From contig NZ_AP024871.1 of assembly GCF_024346875.1 (NCBI RefSeq), forward strand, positions 310,001-374,000: DNA of 64,000 nt. The letters run 5' to 3'. The position numbers were made by a program, and so were the translations under genes. The stretch comes from Vibrio gallicus. GTDB taxonomy: Bacteria; Pseudomonadota; Gammaproteobacteria; Enterobacterales; Vibrionaceae. The notes beneath the pieces were generated by a model. That model was not told the DNA's origin and made no database searches. It was given only the letters and a program-made list of their open reading frames with translations. Shown in pieces: positions 1 to 9,363 of this stretch (position 1 is its first letter; every line of letters begins with the position of its first letter).

Positions 1-445
1 CTGTCTCGAGTAATTCTTCTAATCCATTAATTACTGAATACATTTGCCCTACAGCATCAAGACAACGATTCACGTAGGTGACGAAGTCAGGGTACATGCT
101 ATGAGGCACTAATAGTTGACGACCTATTACACGGCCGCAAATATCTTTTGCTAGGTTTGCTACTCTGTCTTGCTGAGTAAGCACATCCAATAGATCTCTT
201 CTATCCATAGCCATAAAAAGGCCGCTTGGCAGATGCAAACGTATTTGACGTTTGAGTGCGTCAGCATCTTTTTCTAGAGATGATATCTGCTGTTGATAAT
301 CAGTGGCTTTATCCCATTCACCGTTATTCGCAGCGTCGAAAAACTGTGGAAGTAAACTGCAGCATTCTTGTACTTTCGCAACGTGTTGCTGTAGTGGCTT
401 GATGGGAGATTTTGCAAACAAGCCCATTATGGTATTTACTGGCAT
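1..445 (-). CDS. TIGR00153/DUF47 family protein, phosphate-transport accessory (partial, 3' end beyond window)
   Basis: Reading the minus strand from the ATG at 445 gives an open frame to the window edge that begins MPVNTIMGLFAKSPIKPLQQ. This opening is typical of the TIGR00153 (DUF47, PhoU-like) family. These are small, all-helical cytoplasmic proteins that usually sit just upstream of a Pit-type low-affinity phosphate permease and are thought to modulate it. The translated part is helical and rich in charged residues (QQQISSLEKDADALKRQIR), as expected. About 148 codons are visible, and the C-terminus and any pit gene lie left of position 1. It diverges from ygiF across a gap of about 266 bases in which I found no convincing promoter. 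Family assignment is confident; the exact role is inferred from the family. Confidence 0.82.
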   Translation of the reverse strand, partial: MPVNTIMGLFAKSPIKPLQQHVAKVQECCSLLPQFFDAANNGEWDKATDYQQQISSLEKDADALKRQIRLHLPSGLFMAMDRRDLLDVLTQQDRVANLAKDICGRVIGRQLLVPHSMYPDFVTYVNRCLDAVGQMYSVINGLEELLET

Positions 446-711
446 AGAAGCTATGTAATTCGTTTGTCATGTTGGGGTGTAACTATAATAGGTTTTTTCA
501 TAATTTGAAGAGCAAAGGATAGTTTAATTACTCTAGTTTTTGGTGTTTTGTACTACTAATTGGGTGTATTTTTTTATAAACCTCTAAATAGAGGCGTGTA
601 ACTTGAATCAATGGGTATAGAGTAGCCTAAAGCCTCTTGCTGATGACGTGTTTTGGTCTTAATCTGCTATTAACTGATTTGGGATAGCTAAATCTTCAAT
701 ACGAGAACTCC

Positions 712-2229
712 ATGGAAAATGAAATAGAGCTGAAATTTTTTGTATCTCCAGAATTTTCAGACGTTTTAAAGCAAAAGCTAACACAACAAAAAATCCTCCA
801 GCAAAATAGTAAAGAACTTGGTAATACCTACTTCGATACCCCTAATAACTGGCTAAGAGAGCATGATATTGGGATGCGCATTCGACGCTTTGATGATGTA
901 TACGTTCAAACCGTAAAAACATCAGGGCGAGTGGTAGCCGGTTTACACCAAAGACCTGAGTATAATGCAGAACATACCAGTAACACCCCTGATCTAAAGC
1001 TACATCCAGAAGATATTTGGCCAGAAGGGCTATCTGTTGCTCAATTAGGTGCACAGCTTAATCCTATTTTCGCGACCAACTTTACCCGGGAAATGTGGCT
1101 AATTGGTATGGATGATGGTAGCCAAGTTGAGGTGGCTCTAGATATTGGTGAGGTTATTGCTGGCGATAAGAGCTCCCCTATATGTGAGCTTGAATTGGAA
1201 TTGAAGTCAGGACAAACCGAGGCTCTATTTACCCTGGCTCGTCAGTTTAGTGAGCACGGTGGTGTTCGATTAGGAAACCTAAGTAAAGCGGCGCGTGGCT
1301 ATCGCCTTGCCCAAGGCTATAAAGGAAGTAAACCACAGCCATTAGGCTTAGTTGCCACTCAAGCCAGTGATAGTGTTGAAAGCTGCTTTATTAAGTCACT
1401 GGAACATGCCTTAGCACATTGGCTTTATCATGAGCAAAGTTATGTAGAATCGCCTTCAATGGAGTGTCTGCATGAGATCAGTCACGCCTTAAGTTTTGTT
1501 AGACAGACCTTAGCTGTGTTTGACGGCATTATTCCGAAACGAGCAAGTGCAGTGGTACGGCAGGAGCTGAAGTGGTTAGAGCAAGAATTTAGTTGGCTGA
1601 AAAGTGCTGATTATCTTGATGATCTTACTGAAGATAGAGGGCATGCATTGCGCAAATTGGATGCCCGTAAAAAGCTGGTCAAGCGCCTGTCTGAGATGAG
1701 AGATGAGCTTCCCTCACAACAAGATGTATTACACCTTTTTCAGTCCTCACGTTACTCAGGCCTAATACTCGATGTAAGCCGTTGGTTATTGAGTAAGGGT
1801 TGGCAGCACTTTCTCGATGAAAGAGCTAGCAAGAGAATTAACTCAAATATTGTCGAGTTTTCAAAGCATCAATTAGACCGCACCTGGGCAGAATTACAGA
1901 GCTCATTCCCTGTCGAGCAGGTCCTTACTGCGCAGGATTATATGCAAGAGCAGTATCACCTCAATCGCAGTCTTTTTTCTGGTATCTGCTTTGCGTCCCT
2001 TTATGACTACGAGCTACGCAAACAGTTTCGCCTTCCGTGGGCAGATTTAGCGCAAGGTATTGATGATCTGTTGACTTTAGAAACGATAAGTCCATTAGTA
2101 GATGATCTTGAAGGTGATGAGCAGGAGCAGCTGCGACGTTGGCTATATAGACAACAGGCATCCATCTTACATGCGATGGAGCAAACTCGAACAATGTGCT
2201 TAGAAGTCGAAGCATATTGGAAAGATTGA
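712..2229 (+). CDS. ygiF: Inorganic triphosphatase YgiF (CYTH-CHAD protein)
   Basis: This 505-residue protein opens with the CYTH signature ExExK (EIELK, residues 4-8), which lines the metal- and triphosphate-binding tunnel. Beta-strand CYTH sequence runs to about residue 200, including the conserved RGYRLAQ end. From about 220 onward a basic, His/Arg-rich helical region matches a CHAD domain, a polyphosphate-binding fold. The E. coli homologue hydrolyses inorganic tripolyphosphate in the cytoplasm. It lies upstream of glnE, the same pairing as in enterics, but a strong intrinsic terminator separates the two here. The gene diverges from a DUF47 phosphate-accessory gene, so phosphate metabolism may link the neighbours (inference). 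Confidence 0.9.
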   Translation: MENEIELKFFVSPEFSDVLKQKLTQQKILQQNSKELGNTYFDTPNNWLREHDIGMRIRRFDDVYVQTVKTSGRVVAGLHQRPEYNAEHTSNTPDLKLHPEDIWPEGLSVAQLGAQLNPIFATNFTREMWLIGMDDGSQVEVALDIGEVIAGDKSSPICELELELKSGQTEALFTLARQFSEHGGVRLGNLSKAARGYRLAQGYKGSKPQPLGLVATQASDSVESCFIKSLEHALAHWLYHEQSYVESPSMECLHEISHALSFVRQTLAVFDGIIPKRASAVVRQELKWLEQEFSWLKSADYLDDLTEDRGHALRKLDARKKLVKRLSEMRDELPSQQDVLHLFQSSRYSGLILDVSRWLLSKGWQHFLDERASKRINSNIVEFSKHQLDRTWAELQSSFPVEQVLTAQDYMQEQYHLNRSLFSGICFASLYDYELRKQFRLPWADLAQGIDDLLTLETISPLVDDLEGDEQEQLRRWLYRQQASILHAMEQTRTMCLEVEAYWKD

Positions 2230-2248
2230 GCACAACTATGAAGTTTAG

Positions 2249-2276
2249 CGCTTGCCCTGAGGCAAGCGTTTTTTTT
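2249..2276 (+). terminator. Intrinsic terminator after ygiF
   Basis: An 8-bp GC-rich stem, CGCTTGCC/GGCAAGCG, encloses a CTGA loop and is followed by eight T. It lies in the short gap between ygiF and glnE, so glnE probably has its own promoter or depends on readthrough. Confidence 0.85.
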
Positions 2277-2311
2277 ATGCTTAGACAAGATACTTATATT
2301 AGGTGATGGAA

Positions 2312-5140
2312 ATGGAACAGCAGGGCGCATTTGAGCAATTAACCCAAAACTATCCTCAGCTTGAACAGCAATGGACAGCTGAACACCTGGAACAGTTGCA
2401 CAAAGTAACAGCATTTAGTCGCTTCCTCACTGAACGACTAAACGCAGATCCGCAGCTTATTGAGCAACTGCCTAAGATGTTGAGTGACGATGAGCGCAGT
2501 GATGACTATCGTCAGCGATTAAAATTGGACTTAGCAGAGTGTCGTGATGAAGCGAGCCTAATGCGTCAGTTGCGATTGTTTCGTCATCGTGAGTTGTGTT
2601 GGGTTGCCTGGCGCGACATCAATGATATTGGGTCAGTTGAGCACAGTTTAAAGCATGTCTCTGAGCTAGCTGAATCCATCATCTTTGAGACCTATGCGTG
2701 GCACTATAAAGAGTGCTGTAAGCTATGGGGAACACCAACCAATCAGCAAGGTGAAGCGCAAGAGATGCTGATCATTGGGATGGGTAAGCTAGGCGGTGGT
2801 GAGCTTAATTACTCTTCAGATATTGATTTGATCTTTGCTTACCCTGAAAACGGAGAGACGCAAGGTGTGCGACGTAGCATTGCTAATGCTCAATTTTTTA
2901 CTCGCCTTGGGCAGCGCATTATTAAGTCCCTCGATCAACATACAATAGATGGATTTTGTTACCGAGTAGATATGCGCTTAAGGCCGTTTGGGGACAGTGG
3001 TCCTTTAGTCATGAGCTTTGCTGCCTTAGAAGATTACTACCAAGAGCAAGGGCGTGATTGGGAGCGCTATGCGATGGTTAAAGCTAGGGTTATGGGGCGT
3101 GAAATGTACCCTAGGTATCAAGAACTTCGCCAGATGCTGCGTCCTTTTGTATTTCGTCGCTATATTGACTTTAGCGCCATTCAATCTCTACGCCGCATGA
3201 AAAGCATGATTACCGCAGAGGTAAGGCGCCGTGGCTTACAAAATAATATAAAGCTAGGCTCAGGCGGTATTAGAGAGATTGAATTTATTGCCCAGGTGTT
3301 TCAACTGATTCGAGGAGGACGCGAGCCAAGCTTACGTGGGCGAGGTTTGTTGCCAACTCTAGATGCTATAAAAGAGCAAGGATTACTTGAGGTTGAAGAG
3401 GTCAATGGTTTAACTCAGGCGTACCTGTTTTTACGCAAGCTAGAAAATCTGCTGCAAGCGGAAGAAGACAAGCAAACTCAAACCTTACCGGATACACCAT
3501 CAAGACAATTGCAGCTTGCAACTGTGATGGGATTTGAATCGTATGCGGCAATGTTAGAACAGCTACAACAACATACCTCACACGTACATCAGGTCTTTGA
3601 GGATCTGATTGGAGGAGAAGACGAGCAACAACAAGGTGTCGAACCTGTATTTGTTGAGAGCTGGGCGTTAGCCAGTGATCAAGCCGCATTAGAGTCTATC
3701 TTCGATGAGTGTAAAGAGAAGCTAACAGAGAAACTCCCCTCTGAGTTGGCTCAAACCCTGCACCACTTTAAAAAAGAGCTAGGAAAGAAAACTCTTGGTC
3801 CTAGAGGTCGAGAGGTTTTAAATCGTTTAATGCCCAAAGTATTGTCTAGTATCTGCAATCACCCAGAAGGGGAGTTTGGCTTAGAGCGAGTGCTTAGTGT
3901 ACTTTCAAAGATTATAACCCGCACCACTTACTTAGAGCTGCTTGATGAACATACAGCTGCACTCGAACAGCTGGTACGCCTGTGCACCGCAAGCCCAATG
4001 ATTACTGAACTTCTAGGGCGATATCCGGTTCTGCTTGATGAGCTGCTCGACCCACAGCAGCTGTATCGTCCGATTGAATTAAGTAGCTATAAAGCTGAGT
4101 TGCGTGATTATCTAACCCGTATTCCTGAAGAGGATATGGAGCAGCAGATGGAAGCACTAAGGCAATTCAAGCAAACCTGTATCTTGCGTATTGCGGCTGC
4201 AGATATTGCGGGAGTCTTACCCGTAATGAAGGTGAGCGATCACCTAACGTATCTTGCTGAAGCAGTTGTAGAGCAAGTGATTAATCAAGCATGGTTTCAG
4301 ATGAAGGCCAAGTATGGTGAGCCTAACCACCTTGATCAAGGCAAGGGGTTTGCAGTATTGGGCTACGGCAAAGTAGGTGGTTGGGAGCTGGGGTACAACT
4401 CAGATCTAGATGTAGTATTTGTCCATAATTGTCCAGTATCGTCCTATACCAACGGTGAAAAGAGTATTGATGGGCGACAGTTCTATCTGCGGTTTGCCCA
4501 GCGTATCGTGCATCTATTTTCAACTCGAACTGCCTCTGGCGTATTGTATGAAGTCGATACCCGTCTGCGACCATCGGGAGCATCTGGTTTGATGGTGAGC
4601 CCAATTGATGCATTTGATGATTATCAACAGCAAGATGCATGGACATGGGAGCATCAAGCCTTAGTGAGAGCCAGAGCCATTTATGGTGATGAGGCACTCG
4701 TTACAGAGTTTAATAATGTAAGGCGTAACGTTTTACAAACCGCTCGCGATAGCGATGACCTTAAACAGCAGGTTGTCGAGATGAGAGAGAAAATGCGTGA
4801 CCATCTCGGTGGTAAGAAATCACAACGATTCATGCTCAAACAAGATCAAGGTGGTATTACTGATATTGAATTTTTGACTCAATATTGGGTGTTAAATTTT
4901 AGCCACGCTTATCCTGAATTAACTGTGTGGTCGGATAATGTTCGTATTTTGGCAAGCTTAGTTGATGCCGGATTATTGGATCAGCAACAGGCGACGCGAC
5001 TTACCAGTGCTTATACTTTGATGAGAAATGAGATCCATCGGCGTAATCTATTGGATCTTGATGCGGACGTTTCATCTACTAAATTTGAGCAAGAACGTCT
5101 ATGGGTTAGTGATGCATGGCGTCACTGGATGATGAGTTGA
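2312..5140 (+). CDS. glnE: Bifunctional glutamine synthetase adenylyltransferase/deadenylase
   Basis: GlnE adds AMP to glutamine synthetase and removes it, under the control of PII proteins and glutamine. Two nucleotidyltransferase cores are visible: GMGKLGGGELNYSSDIDL near residue 156 and GYGKVGGWELGYNSDLDV near 684, each with the paired Asp of the active site. The N-terminal core performs deadenylylation and the C-terminal core adenylylation. The length, 942 residues, matches the usual 940-950. The start is uncertain: the frame is open from a GTG at 2303, with ATGs at 2306 and 2312. I prefer 2312 because AGGTG at 2301-2305 sits at good Shine-Dalgarno distance. No frameshift is seen. Confidence 0.95.
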   Translation: MEQQGAFEQLTQNYPQLEQQWTAEHLEQLHKVTAFSRFLTERLNADPQLIEQLPKMLSDDERSDDYRQRLKLDLAECRDEASLMRQLRLFRHRELCWVAWRDINDIGSVEHSLKHVSELAESIIFETYAWHYKECCKLWGTPTNQQGEAQEMLIIGMGKLGGGELNYSSDIDLIFAYPENGETQGVRRSIANAQFFTRLGQRIIKSLDQHTIDGFCYRVDMRLRPFGDSGPLVMSFAALEDYYQEQGRDWERYAMVKARVMGREMYPRYQELRQMLRPFVFRRYIDFSAIQSLRRMKSMITAEVRRRGLQNNIKLGSGGIREIEFIAQVFQLIRGGREPSLRGRGLLPTLDAIKEQGLLEVEEVNGLTQAYLFLRKLENLLQAEEDKQTQTLPDTPSRQLQLATVMGFESYAAMLEQLQQHTSHVHQVFEDLIGGEDEQQQGVEPVFVESWALASDQAALESIFDECKEKLTEKLPSELAQTLHHFKKELGKKTLGPRGREVLNRLMPKVLSSICNHPEGEFGLERVLSVLSKIITRTTYLELLDEHTAALEQLVRLCTASPMITELLGRYPVLLDELLDPQQLYRPIELSSYKAELRDYLTRIPEEDMEQQMEALRQFKQTCILRIAAADIAGVLPVMKVSDHLTYLAEAVVEQVINQAWFQMKAKYGEPNHLDQGKGFAVLGYGKVGGWELGYNSDLDVVFVHNCPVSSYTNGEKSIDGRQFYLRFAQRIVHLFSTRTASGVLYEVDTRLRPSGASGLMVSPIDAFDDYQQQDAWTWEHQALVRARAIYGDEALVTEFNNVRRNVLQTARDSDDLKQQVVEMREKMRDHLGGKKSQRFMLKQDQGGITDIEFLTQYWVLNFSHAYPELTVWSDNVRILASLVDAGLLDQQQATRLTSAYTLMRNEIHRRNLLDLDADVSSTKFEQERLWVSDAWRHWMMS

Positions 5141-5183
5141 CCTAAAATTCAGTGAATAGCACTAAAAGTCAAGTTGTTAGCTG

Positions 5184-5192
5184 TGCTAGAAT
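5184..5192 (+). promoter_or_regulatory. Candidate extended -10 promoter for hldE
   Basis: TGC followed by TAGAAT (5187-5192) forms an extended -10 element 30 bases before the hldE start. No good -35 hexamer lies at 16-18 bases upstream, which extended -10 promoters can tolerate. Read by eye only. Confidence 0.4.
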
Positions 5193-5222
5193 TGCAGATA
5201 AATTTTACAGTTCGGAGTAACT

Positions 5223-6650
5223 ATGAAACCGATTCTTCCCGATTATAGCAAAGCGGGTGTACTGATCATTGGTGATGTTATGCTAGATCGCTATTGGTAC
5301 GGCCCTACGGGACGAATTTCACCAGAAGCACCAGTGCCTGTGGTGAAAGTAGAGAATAACGAGGAGCGTCCTGGTGGTGCGGCAAACGTAGCGATGAATA
5401 TTGCAGCACTAGGAGGGGTAACTAACCTAGTTGGGCTGACTGGTATTGATGAGCCCGCTCGCGTACTTACTGAAAAGCTATCCGCGTTGAAAGTAAGCTG
5501 TGACTTTGTTTCGCTTCCGGACTACCCAACCATTACTAAATTACGAGTAATGAGTCGTGGACAGCAGCTGATCCGTCTTGATTTTGAAGATAAATTTAGC
5601 GACATTGATGAAGAAGCCGTGCTTTCACGTATGGATCTTTCACTACACAAAGCCAAAGCTGTGATTCTTTCAGACTATGCTAAGGGCGCACTTGAGCACT
5701 CTCAAGCAATGATTGCTAAGGCTCGTGAGGCGGGTGTTCCCGTATTTATCGACCCCAAGGGTGCAGACTTTGAACGCTATCGTGGTGCAACGCTATTAAC
5801 GCCAAACATGACTGAGTTTGAGCATGTTGTAGGGCCTGTAGCCAACGATGAAGAGCTGATTGAGAAGGGCCTGGCTCTTGTTGAAAAATTTGATTTTGAA
5901 GCCCTGCTAGTGACTCGTAGTGAGAATGGCATGACCTTGATTCGCAAAGGTTGTGAGGCATTCCATCTGCCAACCCAAGCACAAGAGGTTTACGACGTTA
6001 CAGGCGCGGGTGATACAGTAATATCTGTGCTTGCAGCATCAGTTGCAGCTGGAAAATCCTTACAAGAAGCGTGTGCGCTAGCTAATGCTGCCGCTGGGGT
6101 TGTAGTTGGTAAGCTTGGTACATCGACGCTTTCAACCATTGAGTTAGCAGAAGCGGTTCATGGTTCACAAGATACTGACTATGGCGTCATTGCAGAGTCA
6201 GCATTGATTGAAGCGGTACGTAAGGCGCAAGCCAAGGGTGAAAATGTCGTTATGACTAATGGCTGCTTTGATATCCTGCATGCAGGACACGTGTCCTATT
6301 TAAATCATGCGGCTAAGCTAGGTGATAGGCTGATTGTGGCGGTTAATACCGATGATTCAGTTAAACGGCTTAAAGGGCCAGCTCGTCCGGTTAACCCAAC
6401 GGATCGCCGTATGGCAGTATTGGCTGGCTTAGGTGCTGTAGACTGGGTTGTGCCTTTCTCTGAAGATACCCCGCAACGCTTGATTTCCGAGATATTGCCT
6501 GATCTTTTAGTTAAGGGTGGTGACTACAAACCGGAAGAGATCGCAGGTGGTAAAGAGGTTATTGCCGCTGGTGGTAGCGTCGAGGTTTTAAACTTTGAAG
6601 ATGGCTGCTCGACGACAGAGATTATCGAAGCGATTAAAGGCAAAAAATAA
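5223..6650 (+). CDS. hldE: Bifunctional D-glycero-beta-D-manno-heptose 7-phosphate kinase / 1-phosphate adenylyltransferase
   Basis: HldE catalyses two steps toward ADP-heptose, the sugar donor for the inner core of lipopolysaccharide. Residues 1 to about 320 form a PfkB/ribokinase-type kinase, with [15 protein letters not shown] near the N-terminus and the anion-hole motif DVTGAGDT. The C-terminal domain, from about 340, is a cytidylyltransferase-like adenylyltransferase with [12 protein letters not shown], which carries the HxGH nucleotide-binding motif. The length of 475 residues matches E. coli HldE (477). GGAG precedes the ATG at a suitable distance. It follows glnE, as in enterics, and converges on tolC through a shared terminator. 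Confidence 0.97.
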   Translation: MKPILPDYSKAGVLIIGDVMLDRYWYGPTGRISPEAPVPVVKVENNEERPGGAANVAMNIAALGGVTNLVGLTGIDEPARVLTEKLSALKVSCDFVSLPDYPTITKLRVMSRGQQLIRLDFEDKFSDIDEEAVLSRMDLSLHKAKAVILSDYAKGALEHSQAMIAKAREAGVPVFIDPKGADFERYRGATLLTPNMTEFEHVVGPVANDEELIEKGLALVEKFDFEALLVTRSENGMTLIRKGCEAFHLPTQAQEVYDVTGAGDTVISVLAASVAAGKSLQEACALANAAAGVVVGKLGTSTLSTIELAEAVHGSQDTDYGVIAESALIEAVRKAQAKGENVVMTNGCFDILHAGHVSYLNHAAKLGDRLIVAVNTDDSVKRLKGPARPVNPTDRRMAVLAGLGAVDWVVPFSEDTPQRLISEILPDLLVKGGDYKPEEIAGGKEVIAAGGSVEVLNFEDGCSTTEIIEAIKGKK

Positions 6651-6679
6651 GTAGTGTATGTTTGTTGATTGCTGATAAA

Positions 6680-6716
6680 AATAAAAAAGGATGGCGAAAG
6701 CCATCCTTTTTTTATT
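6680..6716. terminator. Bidirectional terminator between hldE and tolC
   Basis: The stem AAAAAAGGATGGC/GCCATCCTTTTTTT has a GAAA tetraloop (6696-6699). Flanking A and T runs allow it to end transcripts from both strands, hldE (plus) and tolC (minus). Confidence 0.9.
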
Positions 6717-6729
6717 TTTAATTAGCGAG

Positions 6730-8052
6730 TTAGCTGTCTTCTTTCGTTGCTGAAGTAGCAGGAATTAACCCAGTATTGATATCCAATACGTCTTGCTCAC
6801 TTAGCGTACCAACGGCCTGTTTTAGCTGTAATACGCTGATCACGTAGTTATAGCGAGCATCTGATAGATTTCGTTTCGCCTCAAATACGCGACGAGTAAA
6901 GTCTAGAACATCAACGATAGTACGCGAACCTACTTCGTAGCCAGTTTCTACAGCGGCTAATGCAGATTCAGCGGATACTAGAGACTGCTCATAGGCTTTA
7001 ATCGAGCCTAGGGTCGCATCGATGTTGTTCTTAGAGGCGCGAACAGTTTTTACTACTGAGCGGTAAGAGGCTTCTAGGTCTTCACTTACTGCCACATAGT
7101 TGTATTCAGCTTGCTTAACTTGAGCTGAAACATTACCACCGGTATACAGTGGCACTGAAAGGTTAATACCTAGGTTGTACTTGGTATCATCCACATCAGT
7201 AGTACCACTTAGGGTACCGTTGGCATAGCCTGCATCTGCATTGAAGGTCAATGAAGGCAGGTGACCAGAGCTTGCTAGCTTAATGTTGTCGCGAGCGATA
7301 TCTTGATTGATACGAGCGGCCAATAAGCTCAAGTTTTCTGATTGAGCCTGTTCGACAAGTTTATCAGTAGATTTAGCAGCCGGTGACGCTGAGAAGCGTT
7401 TTACATCCAGCACATCGAGGTTGTTATGGCCTTGACCTGTGATTTCACGTAGTGATTCATAGCTGTTTACTAGGCTGTTTTTTGCAGTGACTTCTGCTGC
7501 AAGTACGCTATCGTATTCAGCTTGTGCTTCGTGTACGTTAGTAATTGCAGATAGACCAACATCAAAGCGCTGCTTCTCTTGGTCTAATTGGCGAGCAACG
7601 GCCTTTTTCTCTGCTTGAACAAACTCTAGGCCATCTTGAGCCCTAAGGACTTCAAAGTAGGCTGTTGCAACACGTAGAATCAGGTTTTGTTTTTGTGCAG
7701 CATAAGCGGAGTCTTGTTGACGCGCCTGCTTCTCAGAAGTTTCGAGAGTAACCCAACTAGAGCGCTGATACAGTTCTTGACTCAAGCCGACACCAGCGGT
7801 GAACGCATTGGTCTCTTCACCAAAATAACCCTCGCCATAGTTGTAGGCTGCAGTTAGTGAAATTTGTGGTAAGAGTGGGGCTCTTGAGGAAGATACAGCT
7901 TCGAAAGCTGCATCACGCTGCGCTGCTGAGCGAAGTAATTGAGGATCGTTATCTTGAGCTTGCTTGTATATTTCAGCTAGGTTTTCGGCCGAGGCTGAAA
8001 TAGAAAGTGTTCCGAGCGAAGCTGCGATCAAAACAGATAGCACTTTTTTCAT
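6730..8052 (-). CDS. tolC: Outer membrane channel protein TolC
   Basis: TolC forms the trimeric outer-membrane exit duct for RND and MFS multidrug pumps and for type I secretion. Residues 1-22 are a Sec signal peptide (MKKVLSVLIAASLGTLSISASA) cut before ENLAEIYKQA. The mature protein shows the two repeated outer-membrane-efflux-protein halves, with long heptad-like helices and glycine-rich beta segments near 80-100 and 285-300. At 440 residues it lacks the C-terminal extension of E. coli TolC (493 before processing), which is usual in Vibrio. It is convergent with hldE and divergent from nudF. Confidence 0.95.
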   Translation of the reverse strand: MKKVLSVLIAASLGTLSISASAENLAEIYKQAQDNDPQLLRSAAQRDAAFEAVSSSRAPLLPQISLTAAYNYGEGYFGEETNAFTAGVGLSQELYQRSSWVTLETSEKQARQQDSAYAAQKQNLILRVATAYFEVLRAQDGLEFVQAEKKAVARQLDQEKQRFDVGLSAITNVHEAQAEYDSVLAAEVTAKNSLVNSYESLREITGQGHNNLDVLDVKRFSASPAAKSTDKLVEQAQSENLSLLAARINQDIARDNIKLASSGHLPSLTFNADAGYANGTLSGTTDVDDTKYNLGINLSVPLYTGGNVSAQVKQAEYNYVAVSEDLEASYRSVVKTVRASKNNIDATLGSIKAYEQSLVSAESALAAVETGYEVGSRTIVDVLDFTRRVFEAKRNLSDARYNYVISVLQLKQAVGTLSEQDVLDINTGLIPATSATKEDS

Positions 8053-8268
8053 TTGTGGGCTCTTTCCTACTACTGAGTGTATGAAATTTAAATAAGCAGG
8101 TTATTGTACATCTTATTACTTAGCATACTACCAAAAACTAATAAAACTCCAATTCTGCGTCGAGTTACTGAGTAATTTATCAGCAATTAAAAAAAAACAG
8201 TAACTTTTATTTTTTAAGTTGATTAAAATGGGTGTTTTCTGTCCAAATATCAAGGATGTAAACGGATT

Positions 8269-8898
8269 ATGAGCAAACGATATAGCTATCCAACATTCGC
8301 TACACAAGATGTCGAACTTATAGGTCAACAGTCTCTGTATAGCGGGTTTTTTACGCTTAATAAATATAAGTTTAAGCATAAGCTATTTAATGGTGGGTGG
8401 AGTAATATCGTTGAGCGTGAACTATTAGAAAGAGGTCATGCGGTCGCTATGTTGCCTTATGATCCGGTAAAAGACAGCGTTGTTTTGGTGGAACAAATTC
8501 GAGTGGGAGCTCTTAATCAAGCTCTGCCGTGGCAACTTGAAATTGTAGCCGGAATGCTAGATAAACCCAATGAGTCCCCAGCTGAAGTTGCCAAACGAGA
8601 AGCCATGGAAGAATCTGGTTTGGAAGTACAAGATCTGCAGCATATCACTGGATATTACCCATCGGCAGGCGGTTGCTCTGAGCGAATAGAGCTATTTATT
8701 GGGTGCGTAGACGCGCCTAATGAAGGTGGGGTTTTTGGTGTTGCATCTGAAAATGAAGATATCAAAGTGCATATTTTTAGCCGTGAGCAAGCCTATGAGC
8801 TGGTTAAAAATGGTACAATTGAGAATGCATCTTCGATTATGGCTTTACAGTGGTTGATGCTAAATTATGAACAGGTGAGAGCATCATGGCAAAATTAG
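8269..8898 (+). CDS. nudF: ADP-ribose pyrophosphatase (Nudix hydrolase)
   Basis: NudF hydrolyses ADP-ribose to AMP and ribose 5-phosphate. The Nudix box is present at about residues 100-123, ending REAMEESGLEV. Compared with the consensus it has one extra residue between the leading Gly and the first Glu. The following Tyr-Pro-x-x-Gly segment (YYPSAGGCSERIELFIG) is typical of the ADP-ribose subgroup. The length of 209 residues fits. It heads the run nudF-yqiB-cpdA-yqiA-parE-parC, and its last 13 bases overlap the start of yqiB, suggesting coupled translation. Confidence 0.95.
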   Translation: MSKRYSYPTFATQDVELIGQQSLYSGFFTLNKYKFKHKLFNGGWSNIVERELLERGHAVAMLPYDPVKDSVVLVEQIRVGALNQALPWQLEIVAGMLDKPNESPAEVAKREAMEESGLEVQDLQHITGYYPSAGGCSERIELFIGCVDAPNEGGVFGVASENEDIKVHIFSREQAYELVKNGTIENASSIMALQWLMLNYEQVRASWQN

Positions 8899-9323
8899 CA
8901 TCTAATAAGGAGTATCATGTAGACTTTGCAGGTCTTATGCGATTGTATGAGACTAATTATGCGAAGTTGAATGCATTACTTCCTGCAAATCATGAGGTTG
9001 GTGACGCTCGAACTTATCAGGTTCAATCACAGGTATATCAAATAAATGTGATGGAAGTGACCCGATACACCACCCTCGTTGATGTTTTTCAGTGTGATCA
9101 AGTTCCCGTTTTTCCACTTCCGCATATGACTGTACGCCTTTATCACGATGCTAAGGTTGCAGAAGTGTGTGCAAGTGAAAAAATGAGAGTAATACACGCT
9201 CGATATGACTACCCCAACGCAAGAATGATGCAAAAAGATGAAAAGCATCAGTTGAATCAATTTCTTGGGGACTGGTTGACATTCTGCTTGAAGATGGGAA
9301 TTAGCCGTGAGCCGCTACTTTAG
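8886..9323 (+). CDS. yqiB: DUF1249 family protein YqiB
   Basis: This 145-residue soluble protein matches the conserved DUF1249 (YqiB) family by its opening (DFAGLMRLYETNYAKLNALLP) and by its fixed place between nudF and cpdA. A conserved HPHMTVRLYHDAKVAEV-like core is visible as PLPHMTVRLYHDAKVAEV. No signal peptide or membrane segment is seen. The function is unknown; its invariant company with cpdA and nudF suggests a link to nucleotide turnover, but that is only inference. It starts inside the end of nudF. Confidence 0.9.
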   Translation: MAKLASNKEYHVDFAGLMRLYETNYAKLNALLPANHEVGDARTYQVQSQVYQINVMEVTRYTTLVDVFQCDQVPVFPLPHMTVRLYHDAKVAEVCASEKMRVIHARYDYPNARMMQKDEKHQLNQFLGDWLTFCLKMGISREPLL

Positions 9324-9363
9324 GTTTAGGCTTGAGATGAAATTAAACTTGGAATTTTAGACA

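Noticed and set aside
484..489. Perfect TATAAT upstream of ygiF
   Set aside because: No acceptable -35 exists at 16-18 bases, and the site is over 220 bases from the start. It is in AT-rich sequence where chance matches are common.
2007..2414. Minus-strand open frame of 135 codons across the end of ygiF and the start of glnE
   Set aside because: It is antisense to two solid genes and runs through the ygiF terminator. The protein looks random and Cys/Ser-rich.
8162..8175. Palindrome TTACTGAGTAA between tolC and nudF
   Set aside because: It is short, in an AT-rich gap, and matches no operator that I can name with confidence.
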